Notes: generated from the letters alone by a model not told the origin. A stretch of 64,000 bases of DNA from Saccharopolyspora gloriosae (GCF_022828475.1 NZ_CP059557.1:5441470-5505469), one strand, 5' to 3'; counted from the stretch's first letter, positions 18,295 to 27,670 are shown. Program-made: numbers and translations.

Positions 18295-18861
18295 TCAGGG
18301 CGTGGGGACGCGGCAGGCCTCGCCTGACGTGAAGCCTTGGGCGGTGATGCCGAGCGCGTGGTTGAGGCGGGTGCGCTGGTTCTCCGTGGCGATCATGTGC
18401 GTCAGCTCGAGCACGCCCTGGTGGCCCAACCGGCGGTCCAGTTCGGCCACCTGCTCGTCGGTCACCCGCATCGGCAGGTCGGTCATCGCGTCGGCGTATT
18501 CGATCACCAGCCGGTCCAGCTCGGTGAACCGCGGCGAGGTCCGGTAGTCGTCGATCTCCTTGAGCCGGTCGATGTCCAGACCCTCGTTGCGCTGCAACAT
18601 GGTGCCGAAATCCACGCACCACGAGCAGCCGATCCGGACCGCCGTCCGGTACACGGCCAGCTCCCGGACGCTCGCGGGCAGGACTCGGGCCGCCCGCTCC
18701 ACGGCCAGCTCCCCGATTCCCGAAGCCAGCAGCAGCTTCGGGTGGTGCGCGGCCACGGCCATCGGGTCCGGCACCGCGCCGAAACGACGCCGGGTGTACC
18801 GGTAGACGAGCTTGGTCAGCAGGTTCGCTCGTTGCGCTGGAACGCGGGGGATCCGCGACAT
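18295..18861 (-). CDS. Carboxymuconolactone decarboxylase / AhpD-like protein, ECF41 target
   Basis: 188 residues from the ATG at 18861 (GGGAG ribosome binding site 6 bases upstream; a GTG at 18867 is adjacent to it and less likely). The CMD/AhpD fold signature is seen in YRTAVRIGCSWCVDFG, with a CxxC pair (CSWC) that in AhpD-like proteins is redox active, and in LTHMIATENQRTRLNHAL. It is likely a peroxidase or disulfide reductase for an unknown substrate. Genes of this family are the usual partners and targets of ECF41 sigma factors, and the promoter 50 bases upstream matches the ECF41 consensus. Confidence 0.85.
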   Translation of the reverse strand: MSRIPRVPAQRANLLTKLVYRYTRRRFGAVPDPMAVAAHHPKLLLASGIGELAVERAARVLPASVRELAVYRTAVRIGCSWCVDFGTMLQRNEGLDIDRLKEIDDYRTSPRFTELDRLVIEYADAMTDLPMRVTDEQVAELDRRLGHQGVLELTHMIATENQRTRLNHALGITAQGFTSGEACRVPTP

Positions 18862-18911
18862 GGTCACTCCCTGATGCCCGGTCCCCGCCCGGTGCGGGGA
18901 CTCACCACCAA

Positions 18912-18938
18912 GACGAGACGCCTCGCGGGAACGTGACA
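18912..18938 (-). promoter_or_regulatory. ECF41 sigma-factor promoter
   Basis: On the minus strand, TGTCACG, 16 bases, then CGTC. The published ECF41 consensus is TGTCACA-n16-CGTC, so six of seven -35 bases, the spacing and the whole -10 motif agree. It is 50 bases upstream of the carboxymuconolactone decarboxylase-like gene. Confidence 0.85.
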
Positions 18939-18957
18939 GCTGCCTGATGAGCGCAGG

Positions 18958-20055
18958 TCAGGACGGGTCGACCACGCGAGACAGGAAGTAGATCGCACCG
19001 GACTCGCGGTGGCGCACCAGGAACAGGAACGGCCGGTCCACCCGCACCCGGATCGGGTCGGGTTCCCGGACGATCGCGGTGAGCCGCATCATCGCCGCCG
19101 TGGCGGCCGCGCCTTCCAGACCGGACTCGTCGACCCGCAGCACCGCCTGGTGCACGATCGCCGAGATCTTCAGCGGCGCGTCGGTGAGCGGGCTGAAGTC
19201 GGCGGCGGGCGTGAACAACTTGTGCACGCCGAGCTCGCCGAGTGGCGCGTTGAGCTCCGCATCCGAGGAGACGTCGAAGCGCGGCAGGAACAGCTCCACC
19301 CGCTCGTCGCGCACCGCTGCCAGCAGGGTGCGGAGTTCGGTGTCGCCCAACCGCGGTTCGGCGACGGCGAGATCCTCGTCCGGCAGCAGGACCACGGCTT
19401 CCACCCCGCCCGCCGCGGGCAGGCTCACCGCCTGCCAGCCACCGGCCGCCGCGTACCCGAGGCGGCGGGTCGCGGTCATCGTCGGCACCGTCCGCTCCCC
19501 CGCCGGAGCCCGGAACGGCCGGTCCGCCGTCACGTGGTCGTCGAAGGCCTCGCGCCAGGACACCTTGAGGTAGAGGGCGTTGACCAGGGCCGCCACCGTG
19601 TCGGCGTCGACCGTGCCGGGCTCGAGCAGTTCGGGGATCAGGTCGCGCGTCGTCTCCGCGACATCCGAGTTGATCAGCTGCCGCGCGCGTTCGGGCGCGG
19701 TGCGAAACGGCGCGCTGCGCACGGCGCTGCCCGGCCATTCCTTCAACGAGCGGAGGAACGTCTCGCGCACCGGCAGTTCGTCATGCGCCCACAGCGTGTT
19801 CGCGACCGCCAGCACCGGCGGTTCCGCCGAACCGGTGCCGGACGGTTCCGCCGCCGCGGACAGCGACTCGCGCACCGCTTCGGGGTCGTCGGCGCGCAAC
19901 GCGGACAGCAACTCGGCGCGGGTGTCGCCGCCGGCCGCCGCAGCGGCCAGCCCGAGCGCGCTGGCCACCGAATACGGCGACCAGGTGAACGGCCGATTCG
20001 CCTCCGGGGCGAGCCGGTGGTGCAGGGCCAGGCTGAAATCGAGATGCTCGGTCAC
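18958..20055 (-). CDS. Serpin-family protease inhibitor
   Basis: 365 residues from the GTG at 20055, a near-complete serpin domain without signal peptide. Conserved elements include NRPFTWSPYSVASALGLAA near the N-terminus, VNALYLKVSWREAFD (breach/shutter area) and the C-terminal VDRPFLFLVRHRESGAIYFL. The reactive-centre-loop hinge reads DESGLEGAAATAAMM, rich in small residues as in inhibitory serpins, but P14 is Leu and P12 Gly instead of the usual Thr/Ala. The predicted scissile bond lies near RLTAIV. Bacterial serpins are uncommon. The target protease is unknown; it would be a cytoplasmic or released enzyme. Confidence 0.92.
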   Translation of the reverse strand: MTEHLDFSLALHHRLAPEANRPFTWSPYSVASALGLAAAAAGGDTRAELLSALRADDPEAVRESLSAAAEPSGTGSAEPPVLAVANTLWAHDELPVRETFLRSLKEWPGSAVRSAPFRTAPERARQLINSDVAETTRDLIPELLEPGTVDADTVAALVNALYLKVSWREAFDDHVTADRPFRAPAGERTVPTMTATRRLGYAAAGGWQAVSLPAAGGVEAVVLLPDEDLAVAEPRLGDTELRTLLAAVRDERVELFLPRFDVSSDAELNAPLGELGVHKLFTPAADFSPLTDAPLKISAIVHQAVLRVDESGLEGAAATAAMMRLTAIVREPDPIRVRVDRPFLFLVRHRESGAIYFLSRVVDPS

Positions 20056-20136
20056 GGCCTTGGACTCCGTTCAGCGCGTCGGCTGCTCACTCAGGACTCC
20101 CGCGAGTCTGCCACCCGCACCGGCCGAACGGGACGA

Positions 20137-20322
20137 TCAGCGCACCGATTCTTCGATGTCGGACAGGCCCATCAGGCGGAGCTCTTGGGCGATGTACTCG
20201 GCGGCGCGGCGGGCTTCGGGGTCGCGCCAGCGCAGGTCGGTCACCCAGTCGGCGAGGTTGTCGGTGTTCACGTACGGCTCGCCGTCCACGACGAGCTTCT
20301 GGATGTAGTGCCGGTTCGGCAT
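20137..20322 (-). CDS. Small conserved hypothetical protein (61 aa)
   Basis: 61 residues from the ATG at 20322, preceded by AAGGAGA with 7-8 base spacing. The sequence starts MPNRHYIQKLVVDGEPYVNT and is acidic and helical at the end (EARRAAEYIAQELRLMGLSD). The excellent ribosome binding site and clean composition support a real gene. No function is known. It lies between the serpin and dgt genes on the same strand. Confidence 0.65.
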   Translation of the reverse strand: MPNRHYIQKLVVDGEPYVNTDNLADWVTDLRWRDPEARRAAEYIAQELRLMGLSDIEESVR

Positions 20323-20472
20323 CAAAAGTCTCCTTGCGGCACGGGGACGGGTCGGGGATCGCGCCGCACGCACAGCAGTCGGCCGTTCAGGTCGGGGGTC
20401 CCGAACGGCCGACACGCTGGGTGAACACTATGCCGGACAGTCAGGGGAAAACACCCCCCGACCAGACGTATT

Positions 20473-21753
20473 TCACACCGGTTTGGCTCCGCTGCGTACA
20501 TGGCGTGCATGCCAGGACACCGCCTGCGCATCCGTCAGCGAGGCCACTTGATCCAGCACGATCCGCAACCGCGCAGCATCGCCGGTCGCAGCCGACCAGC
20601 CCGGCCGGAACGCCGGATCCAACGTCTCCGGCGCTCGCCGCGACAGCACCTCCACCAGTTCCGCCAGCAACTCCCGCTGCCCCGTCTGCATCCGCAACCG
20701 CCGCGGGTCGCTGAGCACGAAGTGCACCGCCACCGCTTTGAGCACCGCGACCTCCGCCGCCACCCGGCGCGGAACGACCACGTCCGCGGCGTACCGGGTC
20801 AACGGCCCCGGCCCGTACGCCTCAGCGGTGCCCGACACCGCCGCCGAGGTGAACCGGCCGACGAGTTCGCTGGTCAATCGCTTCAACGCCACCTGGGCGC
20901 CGAGCGTGCCGTCGTAGTCCGCCACCGCCGCCACCGCGGGCAGTTCCGCCAGCTCACCCGCCGCGGCGTCCAGCTCACCGGCGTCGCCGTCCGCCCAGAA
21001 GTGCTTCGCCGCCAGCCGCACGATCTCCGACCGCTCCCCCGGACGGGAGAGCTCGTGCAACGAGATGCGGCCCGAATGCACCCCGTCCTCCACGTCGTGC
21101 ACCGAATACGCCACGTCGTCGGCCCAATCCATGATCTGCGCCTCCAGGCAGCGGCGATCACCCACCGCGCCCTGGCGCATCCAGGTGAACACCTCGAGGT
21201 CGTCGGGATAAGCGCCGAACTTCACCTCACCGGGGCGCCGGGGCCACGGGTACTTCGTCGCCGCGTCCAGGCACGCACGGGTCAGGTTCAGGCCGCTGCC
21301 CGCACCCGCCTCGTCCGGCAGTTTCGGCTCCAGCCGGGTCAAGATCCGCAGCGTCTGCGCGTTGCCCTCGAAACCGCCGCAGGAATCGGCGAGCGCGTTC
21401 AACGCCTCTTCGCCGTTGTGCCCGAACGGCGGGTGCCCGATGTCGTGCGCCAGCCCCGCGGTGTCCACCAGGTCCGCGTCCGCACCCAGCGTCACGGCGA
21501 TGCCGCGGCCGATCTGCGCGACTTCCAGGGAATGCGTCAGCCGAGTGCGCGGGACATCGCCCTCTCCCGGCCCCATGACCTGCGTCTTGCCGGCAAGCCT
21601 GCGCAGGGCCGCCGAATGCAGCACCCGCGCCCGATCCCGCGCGAACGGAGTGCGGGTCTCCTGGTGCGCACCCGGCAACGCGGCGGCTTTCGGCGGTTCG
21701 GCGGACAACCGGGCCAGGTCGTGCTCTCCGTACCCGGGACACAAGGCGTTCAC
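20473..21753 (-). CDS. dgt: dGTP triphosphohydrolase-like protein (HD domain)
   Basis: 426 residues from the GTG at 21753; the open frame upstream to 21984 is low-complexity and not protein-like. The HD phosphohydrolase motif is clear ([20 protein letters not shown], with a later [17 protein letters not shown]). The N-terminal [20 protein letters not shown] and [20 protein letters not shown] are diagnostic of Dgt. It hydrolyses dGTP to deoxyguanosine and triphosphate, and family members also help control dNTP pools. dgt lies near dnaG in related actinobacteria, and the same arrangement is preserved here with an insertion between. Confidence 0.93.
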   Translation of the reverse strand: MNALCPGYGEHDLARLSAEPPKAAALPGAHQETRTPFARDRARVLHSAALRRLAGKTQVMGPGEGDVPRTRLTHSLEVAQIGRGIAVTLGADADLVDTAGLAHDIGHPPFGHNGEEALNALADSCGGFEGNAQTLRILTRLEPKLPDEAGAGSGLNLTRACLDAATKYPWPRRPGEVKFGAYPDDLEVFTWMRQGAVGDRRCLEAQIMDWADDVAYSVHDVEDGVHSGRISLHELSRPGERSEIVRLAAKHFWADGDAGELDAAAGELAELPAVAAVADYDGTLGAQVALKRLTSELVGRFTSAAVSGTAEAYGPGPLTRYAADVVVPRRVAAEVAVLKAVAVHFVLSDPRRLRMQTGQRELLAELVEVLSRRAPETLDPAFRPGWSAATGDAARLRIVLDQVASLTDAQAVSWHARHVRSGAKPV

Positions 21754-21842
21754 CGCGCCCAGCGTACGGCCTGATCCGGCCCAGCCAGCCGAAACGTCTC
21801 GCCAACACGCGTTGAACCCGGTGTTCGGCGGCCCTGCTTCGG

Positions 21843-22499
21843 CTAGCCGATGCCGTTGCCGACGACTTCGGCCGGGGCGTGCGTCAGCCGGTAGAACAGC
21901 AGGCCGCCGGTCTCCCGGAAGATGTAGTGCAGCTGGGTCGCGCGCGTCTGCACCATCGGCCCGGAGCGGGTGGGCGAGGCCCACGCGTCAAGGCCGAAAT
22001 CGCCCGCCATCGTCCGGGCGCGCAACGAATGCCACGGGTCGCTGACGATCAGCGCGGAGTCCCAGTCGCGCTCCTTCGCCAGCTTCGCCACGGCCTGCAT
22101 GCTGCCGAGGGTGTCGGAGCCCGTCTGCATCGCGCTGATCTTGGACTCCTCGACACCCCTCTCGCCGAGCCACAACTTGCCCGCTTCGGCCTCGGTGTAC
22201 TCGTCGCCCTCCTGGCTGCCGCCGACGGTCACCACGTGCTCGGCCAGGCCCTGTTCGTAGAGCTCCAGGGCCTGCTCCAGCCGCGCTCGCAGCACCGGGG
22301 TCGGCTTGCCGTGGTACTGGGCCGCTCCCAGCACCACGATCATGTCCACCGGGCGTCGATCGTCGGTGCGCGCCACCTGCCACACGCGGAATCCGGTGCC
22401 GCCCAACAGCAACAGCACCATCAGGAGCGCGCCGAGCACGGTGCGGCGCAGCACGCGCCCGGTACGGGAACCTCGGGGAGCGGAACCGAATTCAGCCAT
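21843..22499 (-). CDS. YdcF/SanA-like DUF218 membrane-anchored protein
   Basis: 218 residues. One N-terminal transmembrane segment ([20 protein letters not shown], residues ~20-40) is followed by a DUF218 domain outside the membrane. Characteristic motifs are [37 protein letters not shown] and [17 protein letters not shown]. Family members (ElyC, SanA, YdcF) are linked to envelope integrity or bind SAM-like ligands, but the biochemical role is not settled. Downstream on the same strand is dgt, 90 bases away. Confidence 0.85.
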   Translation of the reverse strand: MAEFGSAPRGSRTGRVLRRTVLGALLMVLLLLGGTGFRVWQVARTDDRRPVDMIVVLGAAQYHGKPTPVLRARLEQALELYEQGLAEHVVTVGGSQEGDEYTEAEAGKLWLGERGVEESKISAMQTGSDTLGSMQAVAKLAKERDWDSALIVSDPWHSLRARTMAGDFGLDAWASPTRSGPMVQTRATQLHYIFRETGGLLFYRLTHAPAEVVGNGIG

Positions 22500-22552
22500 G
22501 AGACACGCGTTCCAAGGGAGTCAGGAGTCCTTGCAGAATGATCTTTGATCGT

Positions 22553-22690
22553 CTTCTCGTCGGCGGCGAAGCCGACCACCGGAGCACCACCGGCGGGCTC
22601 TCGGCGGCTTCCTCGCGAGGACGGCGACTTCGTGGTGCGGACGGCCACCCGAGAAATCCCGGCCGCAGCGAGCACACCGCCGAGGTTCCG
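22553..22690. repeat. Intergenic hairpin repeat, copy A
   Basis: The head hairpin is GTCGGC-GGCGAA-GCCGAC (22559-22576). The body hairpin arms are 22600-22616 (CTCGGCGGCTTCCTCGC) and 22668-22684 (14 of 17 positions complementary). The conserved CTCGCGAGGACGGC follows the left arm and GAGGTTC follows the right arm. It lies between the YdcF-like gene and glyS. Confidence 0.75.
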
Positions 22691-22733
22691 CCGTTCGACT
22701 CACTACGCGGACCATCTGCGAGGACTCCTGGCG

Positions 22734-24125
22734 TCAGCAGCCGATGAGTCGGACTGCGAGATACTCCTCCAGCTTGTCCATCGCCACCCGCTCCTGGGAC
22801 ATCGTGTCGCGTTCGCGCACGGTGACCGCGTGGTCGGAGAGCGAATCGAAGTCCACCGTCACGCAGAACGGGGTGCCGATCTCGTCGTGCCTGCGGTACC
22901 GGCGGCCGATGGCGCCCGCGTCGTCGAACTCGATGTTCCAGTTCCCGCGCAGCTGCGCGGCCAGGTCCCGCGCCTTCGGGGACAGCTCCGAGTTGCGCGA
23001 CAACGGCAGCACCGCCGCCTTCACCGGCGACAACCGGCGGTCCAGCTTCAGCACGGTGCGCTTGTCCACGCCGCCCTTGGCGTTCGGCGCCTCGTCCTCG
23101 TGGTAGGCGTCGACCAGGAACGCCATCATCGGCCGGCCCACGCCCGCGGCGGGTTCGATCACGTACGGCCGGTAGCGGGAGTTGCTGGCCTGGTCGAAGT
23201 ACGACAGGTCCACGCCCGAGTGGTTGGAGTGCGTGGTGAGGTCGAAGTCCGTCCGGTTGGCGACGCCCTCCAGCTCACCCCACTCGCTGCCCGCGAAGCG
23301 GAAGCGGTACTCGATGTCGACGGTGCGCTTCGAGTAGTGCGAGAGCTTGTCCTTGGGGTGCTCGTACAGCCGCAGGTTGTCCCGGTTGATGCCGAGGCTC
23401 GTGTACCACTCGGTGCGGGCCTCGATCCAGTACTGGTGCCACTGCTCGTCCTCGCCCGGTTCGACGAAGAACTCCATCTCCATCTGCTCGAACTCGCGGG
23501 TGCGGAACACGAAGTTGCCGGGCGTGATCTCGTTTCGGAACGACTTGCCGATCTGGCCGATGCCGAACGGCGGCTTCTTGCGCGCGGTCGTCATCACGTT
23601 CGCGAAGTTCACGAAGATGCCCTGCGCGGTCTCGGGACGCAGGTAGTGCATGCCCTCTTCGCTCTCGACCGGGCCGAGGAACGTCTTGAGCATCATGTTG
23701 AACTCGCGCGGCTCGGTGAACTGGCCGCGGTTGCCGCAGTTCGGGCAGGGGATCTGCGAGAGGTCGCCCTCGGCGATCTCTTTGCCGGTGCGCTCGGCGA
23801 ACTCCTCGACCAGGTGGTCACCGCGGAACCGGTGGTGGCACGAGACGCACTCGACGAGCGGGTCGTGGAAGGCGCCGACGTGGCCGGAGGCCACCCACAC
23901 GTCGCGCGGCAGGATCACCGAGGAGTCCAGGCCGACGACGTCGTCGCGACCCTGCACCATCGACTTCCACCACTGGCGCTTGATGTTGTCCTTGAGCTCG
24001 ACGCCGAGCGGCCCGTAGTCCCACGCCGACTTCGTACCGCCGTAGATCTCCCCCGAAGGGAAGACGAAGCCACGGCGCTTGCAAAGGTTGACGATCGTGT
24101 CGATCTGATCGGCGGGCACGGTCAC
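22734..24125 (-). CDS. glyS: Glycyl-tRNA synthetase (alpha2 type)
   Basis: 463 residues from a GTG. Class II motifs are visible: motif 2 [20 protein letters not shown] and motif 3 region [18 protein letters not shown]. Also seen are the N-terminal [20 protein letters not shown] and a zinc-ribbon-like pair CVSCHHRF / CPNCGNRG. It charges tRNA-Gly. The divergent smtB-zur operon starts 426 bases away, the same neighbourhood as in mycobacteria. Confidence 0.97.
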   Translation of the reverse strand: MTVPADQIDTIVNLCKRRGFVFPSGEIYGGTKSAWDYGPLGVELKDNIKRQWWKSMVQGRDDVVGLDSSVILPRDVWVASGHVGAFHDPLVECVSCHHRFRGDHLVEEFAERTGKEIAEGDLSQIPCPNCGNRGQFTEPREFNMMLKTFLGPVESEEGMHYLRPETAQGIFVNFANVMTTARKKPPFGIGQIGKSFRNEITPGNFVFRTREFEQMEMEFFVEPGEDEQWHQYWIEARTEWYTSLGINRDNLRLYEHPKDKLSHYSKRTVDIEYRFRFAGSEWGELEGVANRTDFDLTTHSNHSGVDLSYFDQASNSRYRPYVIEPAAGVGRPMMAFLVDAYHEDEAPNAKGGVDKRTVLKLDRRLSPVKAAVLPLSRNSELSPKARDLAAQLRGNWNIEFDDAGAIGRRYRRHDEIGTPFCVTVDFDSLSDHAVTVRERDTMSQERVAMDKLEEYLAVRLIGC

Positions 24126-24551
24126 TCCGGAATCTCAGGTCGAGGGACTCGACGATCTGCTTCGGGCCGAGGCTCGACCACGCGGGCCGGGTGCTCGACG
24201 GGGGTTGGCCTTCCAGGCTCGGAGTACGGCGGTTCGACGATCTCCGATGCTGCGCAGGCTATGCCATCGCACGCGTTCCGTCCTGGGGTTTCCCAGCGTA
24301 CCGATGAGGTTCGCCGCATCGGTGGCCCCACCCATCTCCTGCGCGCCCCTGCGGCACCCGGGAGCCCGGTCGGTGGTGCGCGCGGTGCGATGCGGGAATA
24401 TGCGCTGCCATGATCGGCCCCGCACCTCGGATCGGGCCTCCCCCGCGAGGTGCCGGGGCGTTTCGCCCGACCCGTAGGATGGGCGGTGGAGAGCAGCCGC
24501 CTCCGTTCGCAGGCGGCTCCCGATGTCTCCAGGCCCGCTGGAAAGGACACC
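24126..24551. other. Divergent promoter region between glyS and smtB
   Basis: 426 bases with no credible gene. The only AT-rich patch is near 24395-24412 (GAATATGCGCTGCCATGAT), where a promoter could lie. No SmtB-type inverted repeat is obvious by eye. Confidence 0.4.
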
Positions 24552-25046
24552 ATGCCCGCCGTCAGCCCCGACCCGCTCGCCGAATCGGCCGAGACCGCGT
24601 CGCCGGTGGCCGAGACGGGTAGCGGCCACCCGGATCACGCCGAAGAACACGTGCACTCCCCGGAGCGCGGAGCGCCGCGTCCGGTGCCGGTGCACGACCA
24701 GCAGACGCTCGTCGAGGCGGGTGAGCTGCTGCGGGCGCTGGCCGCGCCGGTGCGCATCGCGATCGTGCTGCAGTTGCGCACCGCCGAGCGGTGCGTGCAC
24801 GAACTGGTCGACGCGCTCGGCGTCACCCAGCCGTTGATCAGCCAGCACCTGCGGGTGCTGAAGTCGGCGGGCGTCGTGTACGGCGAACGGCACGGCCGGG
24901 AAGTGATGTACCGGCTCGTCGACGAGCACCTCGCGCACATCGTCGTTGACGCCGCCACGCACGCGGAGGAACTGTCGGGCACGCGCCCTCGCGGTCGTGG
25001 CGCGCGCTCGCCCCAGGACACTGCAGAGGAAACGGAGACAGCGTGA
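24552..25046 (+). CDS. smtB: SmtB/ArsR-family zinc-responsive repressor
   Basis: 164 residues from the ATG at 24552, with GAAAGGA as the ribosome binding site. An ~50-residue acidic/His-rich N-terminal extension (DHAEEHVHSPERG) precedes the winged-helix domain (LGVTQPLISQHLRVLKSAGV). The C-terminal helix carries D-x-H-x10-H-x2-E in DEHLAHIVVDAATHAEE, exactly the spacing of the alpha5 zinc site of SmtB. It should bind DNA without zinc and release with zinc. The stop overlaps the zur start (GTGA), so both zinc sensors are made from one mRNA, as in mycobacteria. Confidence 0.92.
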   Translation: MPAVSPDPLAESAETASPVAETGSGHPDHAEEHVHSPERGAPRPVPVHDQQTLVEAGELLRALAAPVRIAIVLQLRTAERCVHELVDALGVTQPLISQHLRVLKSAGVVYGERHGREVMYRLVDEHLAHIVVDAATHAEELSGTRPRGRGARSPQDTAEETETA

Positions 25047-25465
25047 CCACCGGTGAGCGTTCCGCGGCCGGCGTGCCGGGGCTGCGGGCGACCAAGCAAC
25101 GTGCGGCGGTGTCCCGCCTGCTCAGCGAGGTCGACGACTTCCGATCGGCACAGGATCTGCACGAGCAGCTGCGCAGCCGTGGCGAGGGCATCGGCCTGAC
25201 CACCGTGTACCGCACCTTGCAGACCTTGGCCGACGCCGGCGAGATCGACGTGCTGCGCACCGAGTCCGGTGAGGCGATCTACCGGCGCTGCTCCACCGAG
25301 CACCACCACCACCTGGTGTGCCGCCGCTGCGGGCGGACCGTGGAGGTCGGTGATCCGCCGGTCGAGCAGTGGGCGGAACGGATCGCCCGTGAGCACGGCT
25401 TCTCCGACGTCGGCCACACCGTGGAGATCATCGGCGTCTGCCCGGAGTGCGCGGCCGCGCAGTGA
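25043..25465 (+). CDS. zur: Zinc uptake regulator Zur (Fur family)
   Basis: 140 residues from a GTG overlapping the smtB stop. The N-terminal winged helix has TKQRAAVSRLLSEVDDFRSA and LTTVYRTLQTLADAGE. The dimerisation domain has HHHHLVCRRCG and a C-terminal CPEC, giving the two CxxC pairs of the structural zinc site. Histidines in EHHHH and EHGFSDVGH would complete the sensory site. With zinc bound it represses zinc-scavenging genes. A Zur-box-like sequence lies 2 kb away in front of the permease gene at 27420. Confidence 0.93.
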   Translation: MTTGERSAAGVPGLRATKQRAAVSRLLSEVDDFRSAQDLHEQLRSRGEGIGLTTVYRTLQTLADAGEIDVLRTESGEAIYRRCSTEHHHHLVCRRCGRTVEVGDPPVEQWAERIAREHGFSDVGHTVEIIGVCPECAAAQ

Positions 25466-25609
25466 CGTCCGCCGGACCCCTCGCCGTTGCGGCGACCGTC
25501 CCGGGACGCGAGGGCTTCGAGCGTCGTGCCTGAGGTGGAGTCCTTGCAGAACGGTGTCCGGCCGGCGAGTTACCCGTACGCGGAACCTCTCCGTACGGCC
25601 CCCTGAGGA

Positions 25610-26395
25610 TCAGTACTCGTAAGGGTCGTCCGGTGTCGGGATGTCGTGCACTTCGGTGATGTCGAAGGTCGGCACCTGACCGTTGTCCGGCGTCGCGGTG
25701 CCCGCTCGCAAGGTCCCGGTCACCTCGATCCAGGTGTCCTGCGGTGTCCGCGCCAGCGCCGCGGCGGCGGGTCCGTCGAGGTCGATCAGCACCGGAGCGG
25801 CGTCCGCCGCACAGCAGCTGATGCGCATCCGGGCCAGTTGGGTACGCCCCGGATCGTCCTCGGGACGCACCACAAAACCTTGCAGCCGGATCGCGCGGTG
25901 TTCGAGCGATCCGCTGCCGTCCCAGACGACGCGGGTGATGAACTCGGAGACCGTCAGCAGCGGGGCGGGTCCCGGCGGCAGCGCGTTGAACAGCGCGTCG
26001 TCGCCCGGCTGTTCCGGGGCCGCGGCCTGCTGGCCACCCCGGCCGATCGAATCGGCGCCGAGGGCGGGCGGAGCGATCAGGAAGATCGCGAACACCGGTA
26101 GCAGCAGCATCCACGGACTCCGGGTGCGGTGCTCATGTCCGTGCGCATCGTGCTCGGCGGATTCCGGTTCCGGAGGCGGGGCGAAGGGGTCGGTCTCGGC
26201 ACGCGCGTGCGCTCGAGCCACCCGGATGTCCCGCACGATAGCGACGGCGGCCAGCAGCACCATCACCACGCCCGCCCCCACCAGCCACGGGAACAGCCCG
26301 GGCTTGACGTAGCGCAGGTACGTCCCGGTGAACGCGATCTTGAGCAGGGCGCCGCCGAGCAGCACCAGCAGCAGGTTCTGCGTTTCGCGCCGCAT
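25610..26395 (-). CDS. TIGR03943/DUF1980-type membrane protein, partner of the upstream permease
   Basis: 261 residues. Hydrophobic segments at residues ~8-26, 34-54 and 94-112 frame a His-rich acidic loop (ESAEHDAHGHEHRTR) that could bind metal. The C-terminal ~130 residues form a soluble domain (LQGFVVRPEDDPGRTQLARM, SCCAADAAPVLIDL) typical of the YcgQ-like family. Its ATG shares a base with the permease stop (TGATG). The pair is conserved in many bacteria and is often zinc-regulated. The transported substrate is not established. Confidence 0.85.
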   Translation of the reverse strand: MRRETQNLLLVLLGGALLKIAFTGTYLRYVKPGLFPWLVGAGVVMVLLAAVAIVRDIRVARAHARAETDPFAPPPEPESAEHDAHGHEHRTRSPWMLLLPVFAIFLIAPPALGADSIGRGGQQAAAPEQPGDDALFNALPPGPAPLLTVSEFITRVVWDGSGSLEHRAIRLQGFVVRPEDDPGRTQLARMRISCCAADAAPVLIDLDGPAAAALARTPQDTWIEVTGTLRAGTATPDNGQVPTFDITEVHDIPTPDDPYEY

Positions 26396-27420
26396 CACGC
26401 GCCTCCCAGCAGCAACAGACCCACCAGCACCGAGCAGGCGATGGCGACGACGAACGTCAGCGGAGCGAACCGGAGGGCGAACGACCGCCCGAAAGTGCCC
26501 GCTTGCAACGCGATGAGCTTGAGGTCCACGGCGGGACCGACGACCAGGAACACCAGTTTCGGGATCAGCGGCAGCCCGGCCATGGAGGCCGCCACGAACG
26601 CGTCGGCCTCGCTGCACAGCGCGAGCACCACCGCGAGCACGGCCATCACCAGCACCCCGAGCACCAGCTGCCCGCCGAGCGAGTTCATCCACGCCGCGGG
26701 CACCAAGACGTTGAACACCGCCGAGGTCAGTCCGCCCAGGACGAGGAACCCGCCCGCTTCCACCAGGTCGTGCCGGGCGGTCTCGGTGAACAGCACCCAG
26801 CGACCGGCCCCCGTCGGGGAGCGTTGTTCGACGCGGCGCAGTGCGCGCTCCGCGATCCAGTCGCCGTGGCCGACGCGCAACCACAACCAGCCCATGACGC
26901 AGGCCGTCAGCAGCGAGCCGAGGAACCGGGCGAGCACCATCAGCGGGTCGCCGGGGAACGCCACCGCCGTAGAGACCAGCACGATCGGATTCACGGCAGG
27001 CGCGGCCAGCAGGAACGCCAGGGCCGCCGCCGGAGCCACGCCCTGCTGCATCAATCGGCGGGCCACCGGAACGGAGGCGCACTCGCAGCCGGGCAACGCC
27101 ACCCCGGCGAGGCCGGCGACGGGTACCGCCGCGCCGGGGCGGCCGGGCAGCGCACGTCGCAGCGCGCTCGGGGGCACGAACGCCGCGATGGCACCGCTGA
27201 TCAGCACGCCGAGCACCAAGAAGGGCAACGCCTGCACGCACACCGCGACGAACACGGTCGATCCGGTGCGCAGGCCCGGCGCGTCCAGCAGCGCGCTGAT
27301 CGGCGCCTGGAAGAGCAACGCCGCGAGCAGCAGCGCGCACAGCACTTCCATCGAGGTGATCCGGCGGCGCCGCACCGGATCACGGCCGGAACGGCGCAGC
27401 GTCGTGGTCACGGGCCTCAT
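26395..27420 (-). CDS. COG0701-type permease (UPF0718 family), probably Zur-regulated
   Basis: 341 residues from the ATG at 27420; a TTG at 27441 would overlap the Zur box and is rejected. About eight to ten hydrophobic segments are visible. Signature motifs LPGCECASVPVARRLMQQGV and ALCSEADAFVAASMAGLPLI are diagnostic for this permease family. It is the first gene of a two-gene operon with the DUF1980-type protein. The Zur-like box 16 bases upstream of the start suggests induction under zinc starvation. Confidence 0.88.
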   Translation of the reverse strand: MRPVTTTLRRSGRDPVRRRRITSMEVLCALLLAALLFQAPISALLDAPGLRTGSTVFVAVCVQALPFLVLGVLISGAIAAFVPPSALRRALPGRPGAAVPVAGLAGVALPGCECASVPVARRLMQQGVAPAAALAFLLAAPAVNPIVLVSTAVAFPGDPLMVLARFLGSLLTACVMGWLWLRVGHGDWIAERALRRVEQRSPTGAGRWVLFTETARHDLVEAGGFLVLGGLTSAVFNVLVPAAWMNSLGGQLVLGVLVMAVLAVVLALCSEADAFVAASMAGLPLIPKLVFLVVGPAVDLKLIALQAGTFGRSFALRFAPLTFVVAIACSVLVGLLLLGGA

Positions 27421-27435
27421 CGTGCCAGCAGCAAC

Positions 27436-27450
27436 TGACAATCGTTCGCA
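27436..27450. promoter_or_regulatory. Zur-box-like operator upstream of the permease operon
   Basis: TGACAATCGTTCGCA matches 11 of 15 positions of the mycobacterial Zur consensus written as TGAAAATCATTTTCA, and its centre is correctly symmetric (AAT-CG-TT). It lies 16 bases upstream of the ATG. Confidence 0.6.
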
Positions 27451-27670
27451 GCTACCCCGGTTCCGGAGTCGCCGCCCGCCACCCGTCCGGGAACCGGCGT
27501 CCCCGTTTCGCCCAACCAGTCGGCACGTCCCGTGATCAGGCCGTTGACAGGTTCACGCGGAGGCCCCATGTCACGCCCGTATCCGGCGATCTCAAACTCC
27601 CCTGAGCCGACACGCCGACGCGTGTCTGCGAAGAAGGCCTCAGGGGGAGCAAATCGTGCCCTGAACAGGC

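Noticed and set aside
22545-24413. A 622-codon plus-strand open frame opposite glyS
   Set aside because: Composition is Val/Arg/Leu-rich antisense noise; the minus strand encodes complete glycyl-tRNA synthetase.
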